Below are positions 1 to 13,817 of a DNA stretch of 64,000 bases, one piece after another (positions within the stretch are counted from its first letter, which is position 1; the number at the start of each line of letters is the position of its first letter). The translations under genes and the position numbers were made by a program. The stretch is from positions 75,008,504 through 75,072,503 of the forward strand of contig NC_090280.1 in the NCBI RefSeq assembly GCF_037392515.1. The letters are read 5' to 3'. Below the pieces are notes generated by a model. The model was not told the origin of the DNA. It saw only the letters and a list, made by a program, of their open reading frames with translations, and did not search any database. The DNA comes from Haliotis asinina. Lineage: Eukaryota > Mollusca > Gastropoda > Lepetellida > Haliotidae.

Positions 1-3000
1 GGTTGTGCCTCGGGAGATGACCCAACCTCATCAAAGTCATTAAGAGCACCGATGGGCAAAAGGAGATCCCTATGCAAAGTCTTCTGTCGACCTTCACCAT
101 TCTCCTTCTTCACTACAAAGACAGGAACATCTTGATTAGGCTGAGACAAAATGATGTAAGGGTCCTCCTCCCATTTGTCTGACAGCATATGTTTGTCTTC
201 AAATGCCAATATCTTTACTAGCACGCGCTCTCCAGTCTGCAGTATGGCTCCCCTCACCCTTACGTCATATCCTTTCTTCTGCTTGTCACGAGACGTTCTG
301 GTTGAAGCAAAGGCAAGTTCATACGAATCCTTCAATCGTTTCCTGAGTGATCTAGTATACTCATTGAGTGATGTCGGTGTCATACCAAGTTCTAATCCAA
401 AGGCAAGGTCTAGAGGCAGACGTGGTTCCCTACCAAACATTAAGAAGAACGGCGATTGTCCAGTTGAATCATGGCGTGTGCAATTATACGTATGCACAAG
501 AGGCCCAGTGTGAGATTTCCAATCACTCTTCTTGTCAGGGGATAAAGTTCCCAACATGTCACATAGTGTGCGATTGAACCTCTCGCATGCCATTTCCCAT
601 AGGGTGATATGGTGTCATTCTGGATTTCTTCATGCCAGTTAATGAACACAATTCTTTTATAAGATTTCCATCAAAGTTTGCTCCTTGATCAGAGTGTATA
701 TGCTGTGGAATACCATAATGCACAATGAAGTTGTCAAAAAAGGCTTTAGCTGTGGTCTTGGCTGTCATATTGTTGGTGACATATGCCTGTGCATACCTGG
801 TGAAATGATCCGTGACAACTGTGCTTTCCTCCTTTGCATGGCTCAAGGTCCAAGAAATCCATTGATACTAACTCTAGTGGTTTAGTGGTTTCAATTCCTT
901 AGAGTGGAGCTCTCTGATTGGTTGGCGTCTTACGACAAATGCATCGCCTGCAATTTGTGATCCATTCATCAACGTCTTTAGACATGCCTGGCCAGAAGAA
1001 TCTATCTCTCAAGAGAGACAAAGTCCGGTCTCGTCCTGGATGACCCATATTGTCGTGAAGGCCTTCTAATGCATCTTTGATGAAATCAGCTGGTAAAACC
1101 AATTGCTTTCTAGTTTGTCCATTAATAGACACCACTCTATACATAACTCCCTGTTCAAGATGTAAATTCCTTGAGATCTTGAGCAATATTGAGTGAGTAG
1201 GAGAATTACAGAAATCCTCTCTCCTTGGTTTCTTGTGAGATTGTAAACTTCTTATACATTGCTTCAAGATTGGGTCATAGCTCTGTGCCTTCCTCCAATC
1301 CCCTTTTGACATCCTGGCTAAAGGGACACCAATGGTATCTAGATTCTCCTCCAGAGTTAAGTCAACCTGCATACATAAAGTCTCAACATAAGGTTGAGTA
1401 TGAATGACATTGCCCACTTCAAAGGCAGAAACTCAAGTCGATGTGCAGAATAGTTTTTCTCAGCTTTGTTTAACCCTCTGCTGGCATATGCAATCACTCG
1501 CTTCTGTCCGTCTTGCTCTTGGTACAGAACAGCGCCCAGTCCATGAGTACTAGCATCGGTATGGAGTTCAAATGGTAAACTGTAATCAGCATAAGCTAGA
1601 ATAGGAGGTGAAACCAGAAGCTGTTTTAGGTGATGGAATGCCTTTTCTTGCTCTCGTCCCCATATCCATAGCTGTTGGGCAGCTTTCTTCCGTGTTCTCT
1701 TTGACTGAGCTGGTGGAGGCATAAGGTTTGACAAAGGCTTGGTGATTGCAGCAAAATTCTTCACAAATCTCCGGTAATACCCTGCGAATCCAAGGAACTG
1801 TCTAACTTCTATTGGATTCTTTGGTTGAGGCCATGCCTTGATCTTTTCAACTTTAGTCGGATCTGGTTCAATGCCTTGTCCGGATACAATATGTCCTAAG
1901 AACTTGTTTTTAAAAAAACTGCACTTGTCTGGCGCAAGCTTGAATCCACAGTCCCTGAGCCTCTTGAACACCATCTTCAACCTATGTTCTTCAAAGGTAT
2001 CAGCAAAGACAATGATATCATCCATGTAGATAAGGCATATCTTTAAATGCATGTCTTCAAATAGTCATTCATGAGGCGTTGATAAGTTGCGGGACTGTTG
2101 CACAAGCCAAAGGGCATGCGATTGAATTCAAAGAATCCGAGGGGTCTCACAGAGAAAGCAGTTCTCTCCTTGTGATCTTTTTCTAATTCAACATGGTGGT
2201 ATCCGCTCTTCATATCCATCGTAGAATAGAATTTTGAGCCTCTAAGTGTATTGAACATTTCCTCAATCCTAGGAAGAGCATAGGAATCCTTGATAGTCCT
2301 TTGATTTAACTGTCTAAAATCCACACACATCCTTAAAGATCCATTTCTCTTGCGTACTAATACCACGTTGGAAGACCAGGGTGATCGTGAATGACGGATG
2401 ACGCCACTTGCTAATAATTGGTGCAGATGATCTCTAACTTCAGCATGCACAGATGGCGGAATTCTCCTTTGTCGTTGCTTAAATGGTCGTTCATCCATGA
2501 GGTCTATCCTGTGTTTCACTGTACTAGTGTGTCCCGGGTCAAGATCACCGTGACAGAATATGTCCAAGTAGTTGGAGATAACCCTTATTCCCTCTTCACA
2601 TTGAGTGTGTGAGATATGTGAAGTTTCTGCATCCATCCTGTTAAAGAGGGAATCCTTGTCCTGTAACAGCTCTGCCATGGAAGGCTGTTCTTCAACAACA
2701 ACAGGTTGGATCTCACACAGAAGAGCACGGGTGGTTGAATGACTACTGTTCTTGTGGTGATGTTTGAAATGTTGACATCTACAAATCCTTTCTCTCTATA
2801 TGTTATCAGGCTGGGTGAGATGTCAAGGTCATCAGGGATAGCTGAACAGCTGGTCTGTTGTAGTATAGCGCATGTATTGTGGTAAGGAAGTGCCTTGTCA
2901 ATGTAGCCAGTAATAGCGACCTCTGAATTCGGTGGGATGATGACCTTCTTAATTCCTGCACATTTGACCAGTGCGAGTTTAAATCCTCGCCGAACAAGAC

Positions 3001-6000
3001 CCCGTTCCAGCAGCACCATACACCTGAAAGCTAAATACCAGGGGGTGTGAAGGTTGGCATCTTGCAGAAACTTCTCCCCATATTGCTGTCTGCAGGTTCC
3101 TAAGTAAACTGATAGCATATTGGTACCAAGCACAACTGGTACCTTATGATTATAATTACTTGTAGGGACAACAAGCAAAAGGCATGGCTGGCGTTCGGCA
3201 TCAATCCCATTCACATCTATTTCCACCTGAATGAAACCTGAGTATGGCAAGGGTTGTCCATCAGCACATTCAATACCCAAAACACTTGTTATTGGGGTGA
3301 TGGGAATACCCGAGAGATATTGATCATAAAATGCCTGACTCACCGTAGAGACTGTAGCTCCTGTATCCAATAATGCCCGTGTCTTGACTCCTTGAATACA
3401 GACCTCAACTTCATTGGCATTTCCTATAAGTGTTGCTGTCTCATATCCCTGAGTTCACCCTTGTTGTCTGTTGAGACCTATGGACCACCCCTTCGCATAG
3501 GCCGTCTCCCGTTTAAATACTGACGACTGTGATCCATCCTGACTCTACATCCAGAGGCTATATGTCCAGCCTGTCCACAACGGAAACATTGTACATCTCT
3601 CTCCACAGGTCGTCCCCTTGATCTTCCCCTGGACGATGGATGATTATAATTCTGTCTCTGGAGAGAAGGTTGAGAATAATAATATCCAGTTTTGACCTTG
3701 ACCGGCTGATTAGAAGTCCTGGATGGGAAGTTATCTTGTTCTCCGAAAAACTGTTGACAGTGATGGTGTCCCCTGTGGGTTGGTGATGGTAATCCAAAGG
3801 CAGCTGCAGCTGTTGTTTCTTCAGAGATGCAACCTCAGATGTAAGACTGAGGTCATTGAGGTCATTGTAAGACTTGATCATTCCTCTAAGTTCCTTCATT
3901 TCCATTGGAGTAGGTGATTCAGACACAGCAGACATACTTGTAGCGGACAGTTCCCTCTGGTTCTACCTTCAACTCTACGTTGAGTGTCTTCTCGCTCAAT
4001 TTGTCGAAGTTCTTGCCGCAGAACATCAAAGTCAGAGTAAAGATCAAACTTGTGTCCACTGACATCTTTGGTTGATGGCTTAAGTCCCGGCCAAAGCATG
4101 GAATGAAGGAGCTTGTTGGTGTCTAGAGAACTAACTTCACCCGCTTCTACGGCTTTGCTTAATAAATCTTCTAGTCGACAACACCAACTGTTAACATCTT
4201 CATCTTCCCGCTGTCGTGCTGTGTAGAAGGCCGCCAGTACATTTACAGGAGTATCACTTGTGTCGAAAACGCACTTTAGTTTATCCAAGAGTGCAGAAAG
4301 GGAAGCGGTGGACCCTAACCGCATGGCAACCCTAGCTGCCTCCCCTCTCAAAGATTTCCTAATCGCATGTTCAATCGTCGCCCGTGCATGGGCTTTATCT
4401 TTCAATATACAGTCCACTTCATATCACCACAGATCATAAGGCACGTCACTTTTAGTTTCATCTCCGGAAAAGCAAGGTAAACTTGGAGGGTGAGACACAG
4501 TGACCACCTGAGCCGTTGATGAGTGACCAGTATGTTGAGTTTCAGAGGCAGGTGAAAAAACTTCAGTTTTCACAGTGTTAGCTGCATAATCGGCCATCCA
4601 TTTCAACAAGCTTTCAGAGGAATCAGCCTTGGGCTTTACTTTAAGCTGCTTGAATGTTGCAACAAGTTGAGCAACTTCCTATTCTGACATTTGTTCCAAC
4701 ATACGTGTTAGTTAAGCTAACAGCGAGCAATGAGAGAGATGTTGGGGAAAGGTACACACTAACTGTGAAGTAGTTAGTGTCAACAAACGATGAATGCGGT
4801 GCAGTGGGAGGGCCGCAGACCCACCACAGCACAAAAAAATCTTTGTTGTGATGCCGTACCCAGAATGGAAACCCAACCTATTACGAATTACTAAGTATCC
4901 AGTACGGGTGTACAGGTATAGACTTTGCGACCACTGCAAAAGAATGTATGCAAGAAAGAAGAGTAGGACAAGATATTGACAATGCTTAATCAGGAACGAA
5001 ACCCTCAAGAGACAACACACACTATATCACCAATTGAACCATATGACTAAGAACCACAAATTATTCTTACCTATCCATGGATTGAGTATAATCGAATTTA
5101 TGTATTGTGGCACTACACCATAATGTGATGGTTATTCAAGGTATTTGAGTGATAAATAGGTGCTAATGAGCCGTACGTCTTTCACACAAAAGCGAATATG
5201 TACAGACACACAGATGTAAAACACCAACTGATATTTTGTAATAATAGAGGACTTACAATGTCACAACTAAATTACATCAAACTAGCTAATCATCAATAGC
5301 TAAAGACTACAGGCCTAGGTGAGCAGGGTTCGCTGTTGTTATGAACAATATTCCAATTACATCACAGTATGTCAAATTAATGTGTGAGAAAAACCCTAAC
5401 TAAAGGAGGTTTGTAGAATGCCTGAGGATAATGTCTGTGTGTCAGACTTTTGGTGCCGTATAGGGCTGATCCGTTTGTTACCCTTTTCTCAGGGACTGTA
5501 TGTTTGTTTCCTTGTTTGCTTGCGGGACCTCTGTCACAGGTCTACTGACTTTCTAATGAAAGGAAGGACAAATAATCTAACTAATGCCTGTGTAATGACA
5601 AATATGCCAATGACCGGCCGGTATGATCAACACTGTACACAAAGTGTACTATACAGAAAGCAAAGGCATGACAACAATGCTGGATTACTCTGTACAAGGA
5701 AGTATTCCAAGATAAGCTTAAGTTAGCTTGCTCACAACAGCATTATTTTCATCTCTTCGTACACATCACGGACAAAATATACATCGTAGTATGCAGAATG
5801 TGACAAGCGTTTCGATCAGAGTCAGTATCACTTTGGACAAATAGGAGTCACAAATATCTACAGGCCGAGTAATCAGCTCGAGACCGAAACTCATGTATAA
5901 CAAAGTGTCTAGTTACGTATGGTAATGTTACACTTGGTGGTTACGGTTCAATGATGCGCAGACCTTTGTCCATTCCATCTAGGGAGAGTTATTGTCCATC

Positions 6001-6400
6001 CTTGTCCCTGGTCACTGGATATACCACTGTCACTTCTGAACATCTACAATCTTGTCGACGACGCCAATGTAACCGGAGTGGTTTTGGACATACCACAAAG
6101 GCAAATAGGTTCCAGTAGATGTCAGGGTTTATTGGCAAACTCGTAACAGAAAGGCCCGAGTGTATGGCACTGCGCCCCTTTCGACGTCAGAAACGTTAGC
6201 AAGTATGTTTGCCACACCTGTGAAAAAGCTGTATATGCTGACCAGTGACTGAGAGACTGAAGTGGAAATGTAATCTGACCCACAAACACTCTGCTTGGGA
6301 ATATAAGGGGCCTGGGACTGAGACAAGACAATAGGTGAAATGAACAACGTAAGCGCTGGGCTCACTGTGCCATTGTGAAAGTGAAGCAAGTTAGATAGAG
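1..6400 (-). mobile_element. Ty3/gypsy-type LTR retrotransposon, broken, cut by window edge
   Basis: This is a fossil LTR element read on the minus strand. Going from high to low coordinates I see a leader (about 6,067 to 4,700), a Gag region with a PNMA-like core (about 4,700-3,560), an aspartic protease with a DTGATVS motif (near 3,360), reverse transcriptase and RNase H (about 2,700-1,400), an integrase with zinc-binding and core domains (about 1,400-560), and the end of Pol up to base 1. The 3' LTR lies outside the window. The inner edge of the 5' LTR is probably near 6,068, where a TG/CA boundary sits beside a primer-binding-like TTGGCGTCGTCGAC on the minus strand; its outer edge is unresolved. 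The coding frame is interrupted about six to eight times, so the copy is dead and older than its relative at 17-26 kb, with which it shares protein sequence throughout Pol. Confidence 0.85.
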
Positions 6401-6769
6401 TGGTTAAAGTGGGGCTAGACTTAATGATTAAAATACAAGTTAAAATATACTGGCTAATATATACAATTTAAATACTCCTACATATAATTAAACATTTTAT
6501 TATTGGTAGTTTAGATTAGTAAAAGAGATTGTTAGTGACTGTACGTCAAAGGGGGTTGAAGTATTGTGTTGTAAGTATTGAAGTTATTGTCCATCTCCGA
6601 GGTTACGTAAGTCCCAAAACTTTAAATTTAAACTTACCAGGATTTTTAGACGTAGTATTCTGGTATTTTGATTGTGGCTAACATTTCGTACAATCGCCAG
6701 CAGCTGAAGGGATGGTGTAAATGCAGCTATTGTCCATGTAGGTAACAAAGGTACTGTAAGTGCCCATGG

Positions 6770-6985
6770 TACCTTAGTCTGGTGATCTAGATTCTGTTTT
6801 TGGCGATCTATAGCCTGTTTTGCATATTGTATTGTCCAAATAGTGCTATTAGTTTTAACTTTGCACGCTAGTTTAAAATCTAGCTGATATTCTACTTGTT
6901 TTGCTGTCCTTCGGCGACAGGTTTTTATAATATACATATATTTCATTTCAGTTCTAAATGTTCTCGTCACGACGTGGCTTAGTGA
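6770..6985 (+). repeat. SINE family C copy, tail lost
   Basis: Matches 26,795-27,029 in the order of its blocks (GGCGATCTATAGCCTGTTTTG, GTCCTTCGGCGACAGG, TTCTCGTCACGACGTGGCTT) but lacks the CACT tail. It lies at or near the outer edge of the broken LTR element, so the LTR boundary there is hard to place. Confidence 0.55.
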
Positions 6986-6999
6986 TTTGACCTGGAAAC

Positions 7000-9260
7000 A
7001 CCTTCAAAACGAATGCTAGTTTCCCCACATAATTTGGATTTGCATTGCCAGACAGTGCATGCTCTTTGCTGCACAACTTTAAGTCGAAGGTGATTTTTGT
7101 AGTGTTTTGGCGATGCCTTTTTCATCCTTGTAAGAAATCTCATCAAAATCAACATTTTCAGGTAAAATCGATTTTTACTTGTGCATTTGAGTAAAATCAT
7201 GTTATCAACGCTTTTGTTACGTATTTTGACGATTGTTTGAAAATAATAGGTAATTAATAGAACTTCAAAACCACAAATCGCCTATGCGTTTCACTTTTGG
7301 GATATTATGTTTCTGGAACTAGGACTGTTGTTGACATGAAATAGTTAGTAGGATAATAATGTGAAATCAAATTAGTATTTATCGTCAATTGTAGATATGC
7401 ATCCAGTTTCTCACAATACTGAGCGAATTGACCCGATGATTAGAGAAAGTGGGCCAACACCTTTTGGATATAATTTTCAATAACCTCACTGTTTGACTAC
7501 CATACTAAAAGGTAGTCACGTGATCATGATCATTATAAAGCTGTTATACGATTTATCCCACCGTGTACCCATTCACTGCATGGCGGGACAGAGGTAATTC
7601 ATTAAACATACTTACTTCCCTGGGTGATAACCCACGTGTCACAATTCCTCGTTGTGCGGAGGGATGACGTCCTCGAGATTCTCAGGAATCATTTCTCAGG
7701 AATCTCAGGAGTGAATATGTCAAACACGGTCAAGGACTCTCCGTAACGAATGCTGCTTAAACATGCCACAACCAAAAGCAGTTTGAGAAATTAAATGACC
7801 GACAGTACACACGACACGGGCCTATTGTGACAGACACACCAGCACCTCCTTTGAATGTATGTCACGTGATGGCACACCGTATCACGCAGCTGGTACAACT
7901 TAAACTGCTGACGAACTGCTATTTGCACGGGTATATCGTCTGGTAAATGTGAGTACTCTTTTAATTATATTATTGAACTTAATTTACTTATCATCAAGAA
8001 ACTGTCATTAAAAACCTTGCCTGCCACATCTTCCATCCTCAAATCTTCCTCAAAGCTCTTGTAGAGTAAGGTATGTGTCGCTGTATCTCCCAAAACTTAG
8101 ACATCCATTTATTAGACGGCCATAACTTACATTCTAAGGACGGAGATTAATTAAGCAACATCCATGGGTGAAAGGGAACAGTCCTAATTGGTGTTACGCG
8201 CTGAGAAGACCCAGTTTGTATTGATAGAGCAAGGCAGGTATACCCGCCCAAAACGCCTTTAGAAGACAGAGTTTGTAAAGTTTGTTGCAGCAAATCAGTT
8301 GAAGAAGTAACTTTCTCACTGGGTGTTACTTTTATTCAGATATCAGATACAATTTATGGCAGGATATGTCCCGTATTAATGTCTTCTTAAGCTCAAACTA
8401 TATTTGTGTTACGTATGAAAGATTTGTGAATCCTTTTGCAGCTATAACAACACATGTCCAGAATATACGAAAACAAGCGTTTTAGTTCCGGACAAAAATT
8501 ATCAGTTTACATATTAATATTTTAACATGTATATTAATGTTTTGGTCTCGTATTCAAATTTTTTTATTTGGATTTTAAATAGTTATCGTATCTCAAGGTG
8601 CCGGAGGGCCGGGTGGTCTACATTATTTATTGTGAATTTTATTGGATTTTAACATGTCAATTGTATGCCAAAGGGTACGTTCATAAACTATTTTTCTTCT
8701 ATTGATAAGTAAATGATATGAATTGTACATTACTTTTAAAGATGCATGATATGTTTTCAATTAAATATCTCCGTGTTGAAGGCACCTAGAATGTTCATGA
8801 TCACCGGTAAGATTATGACCATTAAGTATTACATGTTATGGCCTTGATAAATGCTGATGTCAAGATATAAACATTATTTTTAGGTAAATTTTGTGGAAAT
8901 GCAGTGTTTGATATGCATGACATCATCAACATAGTATCGTATTTATTATTTACGATTTATTTATTTTTTTTATCTCAGTTGAACTTGTAAGCTGAAATAT
9001 GCTGAAGGAACAAAAGGTCCTTTTAACTGATTCTGTGGTGATCCACTATAAGAAATATGTCTCAGCTTGATGAGCACTGAACCAGAAATGTTGTTGTTTT
9101 ATATTGTCTAAGATATGGCTGTCTAACCGTTGGGAGGTCTCCTGGATATCATCCATGACTTGCAGTACTTGTACGAGTACCTTGTACTGTTACGTATCAC
9201 ATTATTGTGATAGTTTTATCTTCCATCTCTTACATTTTCTCTTTAACGCTAGTGTACATA
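7000..9260. other. AT-rich intergenic region, no gene recognised
   Basis: I see no convincing coding exon, RNA gene or known repeat here. A weak match to the start of exon 3 of the downstream receptor gene (a splice-acceptor-like TCTCAG followed by TTGAAC, at about 8,975) may be part of the same decayed receptor copy as the relic at 9,361, but the match is short and could be chance. Confidence 0.5.
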
Positions 9261-9269
9261 AATTTAACA

Positions 9270-9545
9270 GTTTTTAGAAACAGCCTTTATTTTGTTAACA
9301 ATGAACTAGCCCTCAGGATATGGCGTTTTAAAACTGACAAACTTGTTCTCTTTGTTTCAGATTCTGGGAACGGTTGGGTTGCGACCTACTTATTTGTGTG
9401 TCGTGCATGTCATCTCAGTACAGGTTTACATGATCCCCGCATACTGGTATTGATTACCACATTTGATTACATATGAAGCAATCAAATATTATTCTGGTGG
9501 AATCACAACAAATAAACAACGACGTTTCTTGAAATATGAACATTG
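9270..9545 (+). pseudogene. Relic last exon of a GR-like receptor gene
   Basis: A splice acceptor (TTTGTTTCAG) ending at 9,360 is followed by sequence closely matching the final exon of the intact receptor gene (16,051-16,158), including the stretch ATTCTGGGAAC and the ACCTACTTATTTGTG that encodes the TY-L-F-V part of the signature. The similarity extends into the preceding intron and into the 3' untranslated region (compare about 16,206-16,310). Relative to the intact copy there is a small insertion before the TY motif that breaks the frame. About 115 bases covering the QF end of the motif and the stop are missing. I read this as the tail of a tandemly duplicated receptor gene that has otherwise decayed. 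Confidence 0.7.
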
Positions 9546-11063
9546 TAATTAAATGATTTCACATACTCAAAATGAACAGGTACACATCATCCCATTCCTC
9601 AGGACTACGAATAAGCACAAGGTGCGTTGAAAGCCTAGTTACCGTTTCAGAAGAAATTACACTGTAGTGATCGTGCCATATAAATTTTGGTAGTTTTGCC
9701 TATTTACCACCATGGAATTTGTTTCATCACCTTTTTCAGACTTTCAAATATCGGTTAGCATGTCTGGTGTAGTAAGGATCAGTCTATGAATTTAACCTAC
9801 ACTGTTTAAGAATAAGTCACACAGATAGACGTTCCAGTAACGCCTTTGAGGTCCCAAAGTTCCAACTCAAAATGTGTAAAAGTGTGTACATACCCATTGT
9901 GTCCAGCAGTCCTGTGACAGTAACACAGTGGTTGCAGCATAATTGATTTCTATTCATGTCATTGCCTTTTTCGTATTTTTATACATCTTCTACGAATATT
10001 CCAATCATCCAAGAATGTTACGCATGTCACAGCATCACTATAGTTGGAATCGTGAAATAGACTATGTGCGGGGTCGGGCATTGTTAGCGTTCACCTTGCA
10101 TGATGATTTTGGGTTCGAACTCCGATAGTCTCTGATAGTGATCCTCAGTTTGTCTCTACCATACACATTCGCCATAGTTGTAAACGATTAGGCGAATGGT
10201 GGGATAGCCTAAAGAGCTCGCTCGTCACGCTGAAGACCCTTGCTTGGAGGTTCATTGAAAGGTACTGGATAGTTAACCACACGACAGATTCAAATATGTT
10301 TTGGAATTGTGTTGCTGAGTATGTTTAATCAAAGCAACATTAAGTGAGGCCGTTATACGCACACCTATTTGTGTATTTGAAAGTGTAGAAACACCAATAA
10401 AGAACACAATATTTCTATTCCTTTCGGTGTCAGTTGTGAAGTCGCCATCCGACAAAACACCTCAGCAGTAGGTAAAGCGTTCAATAATCCCTGCACGTCA
10501 TACCAAAAGTTCGAAGTACGTTTTACTGATCTATGGTCCTGTACAGTACTGTGATTTCTGCCAAATAAGTGCTTAAATGACATTTCCATAGTGTTTGAAG
10601 AAAGTTCCACAAAGCCAGAATCATCATGCATCTCTGCCAAAATCGCTGATTGTTAAACTCCACACACTCCATCATTTGATATAAATATGAACCTTTTTGA
10701 CACAAGTGGTTTCACACAGTCCCAGGACTGGACCTTAAATGTAAATGTAAATCAGTGAAATGGAATTTGCACGGCCCGCTGTGAAGTTTGAATTGATAAA
10801 CAAATAATCAAATTCGTGGATGGCATTATGGTTGAAGGTCGTCAGAGCTTACAATGTATGTCCAAACACAAGCGATATAGAACCATTTTCTTCTCAACAC
10901 TCTATGCTATCCTCATAATGGAACACTGTTTGTCCTCCACTTCATAATGATCAGTGCTCAGAGCGACCTTGTGACATCTAGGACATCGCGACAAAATAGA
11001 AAAAGATGGTTTGATGAATCATTTCAACAATAGTGACGGACACTGACACTCAAGGAAGTCAAA
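9546..11063. other. Intergenic region upstream of the receptor gene
   Basis: No coding exon is recognised. Between about 10,060 and 10,260 there are worn pieces resembling the tRNA-like head of the SINE family seen elsewhere (a GGGTTCGAACTCC-type B-box and a CTCGTCACGCTGAAGACC segment). The promoter of the receptor gene should lie near 11,000, but I see no clear core element. Confidence 0.4.
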
Positions 11064-13354
11064 ATGCCGGCGAAAGTGGAACCTGCTACAGCGGCCGACA
11101 GCAACAAGGGTGAATTTACCAACTTTCTGTTTGCCAGTAATACATGGATGTTGGCTTTAGGAGGCATATACCCCGGTGACGTAGTTCAGCGCCACAGGAA
11201 AACAGGTCGAACCGTCATTGCTGTGTCGGTGGCTATTTTCTCATCCTTCTTGGTCCTGTTTATCCTGAACTGTTACTATAAGACCATGACGCCTGCAAAC
11301 ATGTTACTGGAGTCTTCAGGAAATATCCAATCATTAATCAGTGTCATGGTATGTTCTCTTACCATTTCAAAGGATATCAAACGTCTCAAAATGTACGTAC
11401 ATAATTATGATAAACAGTATTGCTTCCGTCCCAGTGCTGCCAAGATCAAAAGGTTAATCGTCTTTACGATCCTTACAATGATAATGATAATTCTTGTGAA
11501 GGTAATAGTTGTAGCGCTGCAACCTTCTCAAGTGCATTCAACTTGGCTCTCTCAATCACCCTGGATTTATGTTGGAAGATGCGTCACAACCATCACATTT
11601 ATCGCAAGTGCAGCGCAGACCTGTGGGTTTAGCATCCTAATATTGTCAATGTTTCATATCCTCCGGTGTGAGTTTTCCCAAATTAACGAGAAACTCACAC
11701 AAGTTGTGAAGTCCGATGATCCGAAAGCTGAAGAGATTACTGATACACTGATGTGTCAGCACGAAGCACTGGCAAGGATTCTATCTCAAACAAGCACCTG
11801 TTCCCAGTTTTTCAGCTTCATTATCATCGTCATGACACTGATCTGGAATGGTGTATATTTTTACGTCACTGTTTCCCAGTCTGTCTCAATAAACGAAAAT
11901 ATATTCATCTGGACTACAATATCATGGGCAATGACGTGTGTCGCTGGGTTCCTGCTGATGCAAGCATACCTGGCTTCAAAGGTAAGTCACATCGCCATGA
12001 GAGGTGCTTCAAGGTGACCCCTTCCCTTGCATGTCATATACAACATTGATGACATCCCTTACCTCCCAAGAACAAAATGGGTGATACTGGTGGAATATCG
12101 CAAAAAAAATAAACTCACTCGCTCCCTGAAAAGTAACCTCCATTGAAAAGCGGTGTTATACTTACAGGCCCAAGCCCCGCTAGCGTATATATGGATGCTC
12201 AACAAGAACCGATTTTCTGATCGTGGACTTCTAAAGGTAAGCGCATACGTATCATGTCATCGCCACCTTGAGAGTTGCTCACGAGATCAATCACTTGTTT
12301 CTCTCTACATGTCACCGGGGTTAGCTGCTGCTGTTATATGGGTAATAGTTAACCCAAAAGTAGGGTTTTCAAATCACAATGATACCCTATGAATGAAAAC
12401 ACTGACGTATTAATATTAAACGTATATTTCTTACTCATCCGTACCTGTATTTCCAAGTACATCACAGAACGTTGGCTTATATGTACTGAAATTAATACAG
12501 TATGAAAAGCAAATAATTTGATGAAAATATAATATTCAACTAGACAGTCTATTCTGAGCTAAAGGGATGACAGAGGGCTTACAATCTGTATATTTCTATA
12601 TGGAACATATATCTTTTACGTCACAATAAGGCATGACTTAATGATGGTGATAGTCCTGTTGCTGTACTTCATTTTTTCCAAATATCACGCTTGATACGAT
12701 TAACAGGATTCACACATTCCGTTTCTCTAAACATAACATTTAAGAAATGGTTATCTTGGGAAAGTAAACTTTTAAAATCCCTTGAAAACATTTAATCAAC
12801 TGTCCAAAGCAGATAGGTTCATGTCGCTCTTTTGTTCGTGCATGGACAGTTTGAAACATTGATTTTAATAACCAGTTGATGATTCGAACATGATCTGTTC
12901 CATGATGATGACTGAAATAATACAGTAGCCTTACTTCATGTCCGCGAAATCATGATCAGACTTAAATCAGAAGATTATTGTCATCGCTTTTGTTCGATAC
13001 GTAAATCTGCTATCTCTTGTTTCAGTTGAACCTGTGGGTGTCCAGACTGACGGCAGACCCAATCGCATACACCATCTACGGCTTCATCACCATCAATTAC
13101 CCAACGGTGACAGCGGTGAGGTGTTTCTGCTTGTATAGACACCCCAGATTCGTGTCTCAAACGTACACACATATACCAACTCCGAATACAGATACACACA
13201 CTCAGTGTGACACAAAAACACACAGGCAGTCATATATATCATACATGCACACGCATGCAGGTATACAGACACACACAGGCTTACATACAAACGCACACAG
13301 ACACAAACACATAGTCACATAATTCACGCATGCAGGCAAACACGCACGCTGATC

Positions 13355-13408
<54 letters not shown>

Positions 13409-13785
13409 CAGCCTTACACACACACGCACTCACATACACCGGTACCCCGGCACGCACGCAGGAGCACACCGTTGATTATGTCTTGACAAGAAGAAGTTCT
13501 AAAGCGAAGTAGATACCGACTGGTATGCAAAGGTATAATCAACTTGGGTCAAGGAGGTGCCAATGGCAATTCCCAAGTTCAGCTATACGTGTAGGTCATT
13601 ACAAAATACTGCAAGCGCGATAGTATGACATCACACCAATACGGCATTAAGGCGATAATCCCCACGTGTGTCAAATGCTGAAGTCGCCACTAACAGTTGT
13701 TGGGATCGTAATACCAATGCAATAGCACAAGGTAGTGACATCTCATCCAACATGACCATAAAATGGTCTCACACCCACACACGCA

Positions 13786-13817
<32 letters not shown>

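Noticed and set aside
4800-5730. Small host gene candidates in the leader of the broken LTR element
   Set aside because: The frames are short, without domains, and lie where the element's leader is expected.
9207-9476. 89-codon frame near the receptor relic
   Set aside because: The frame crosses a splice acceptor and reads the relic exon out of frame, so it is not a gene.
13017-13512. Several open frames rich in His/Thr or Cys/Val
   Set aside because: They translate a CA microsatellite; only 13,026-13,115 is a real exon.
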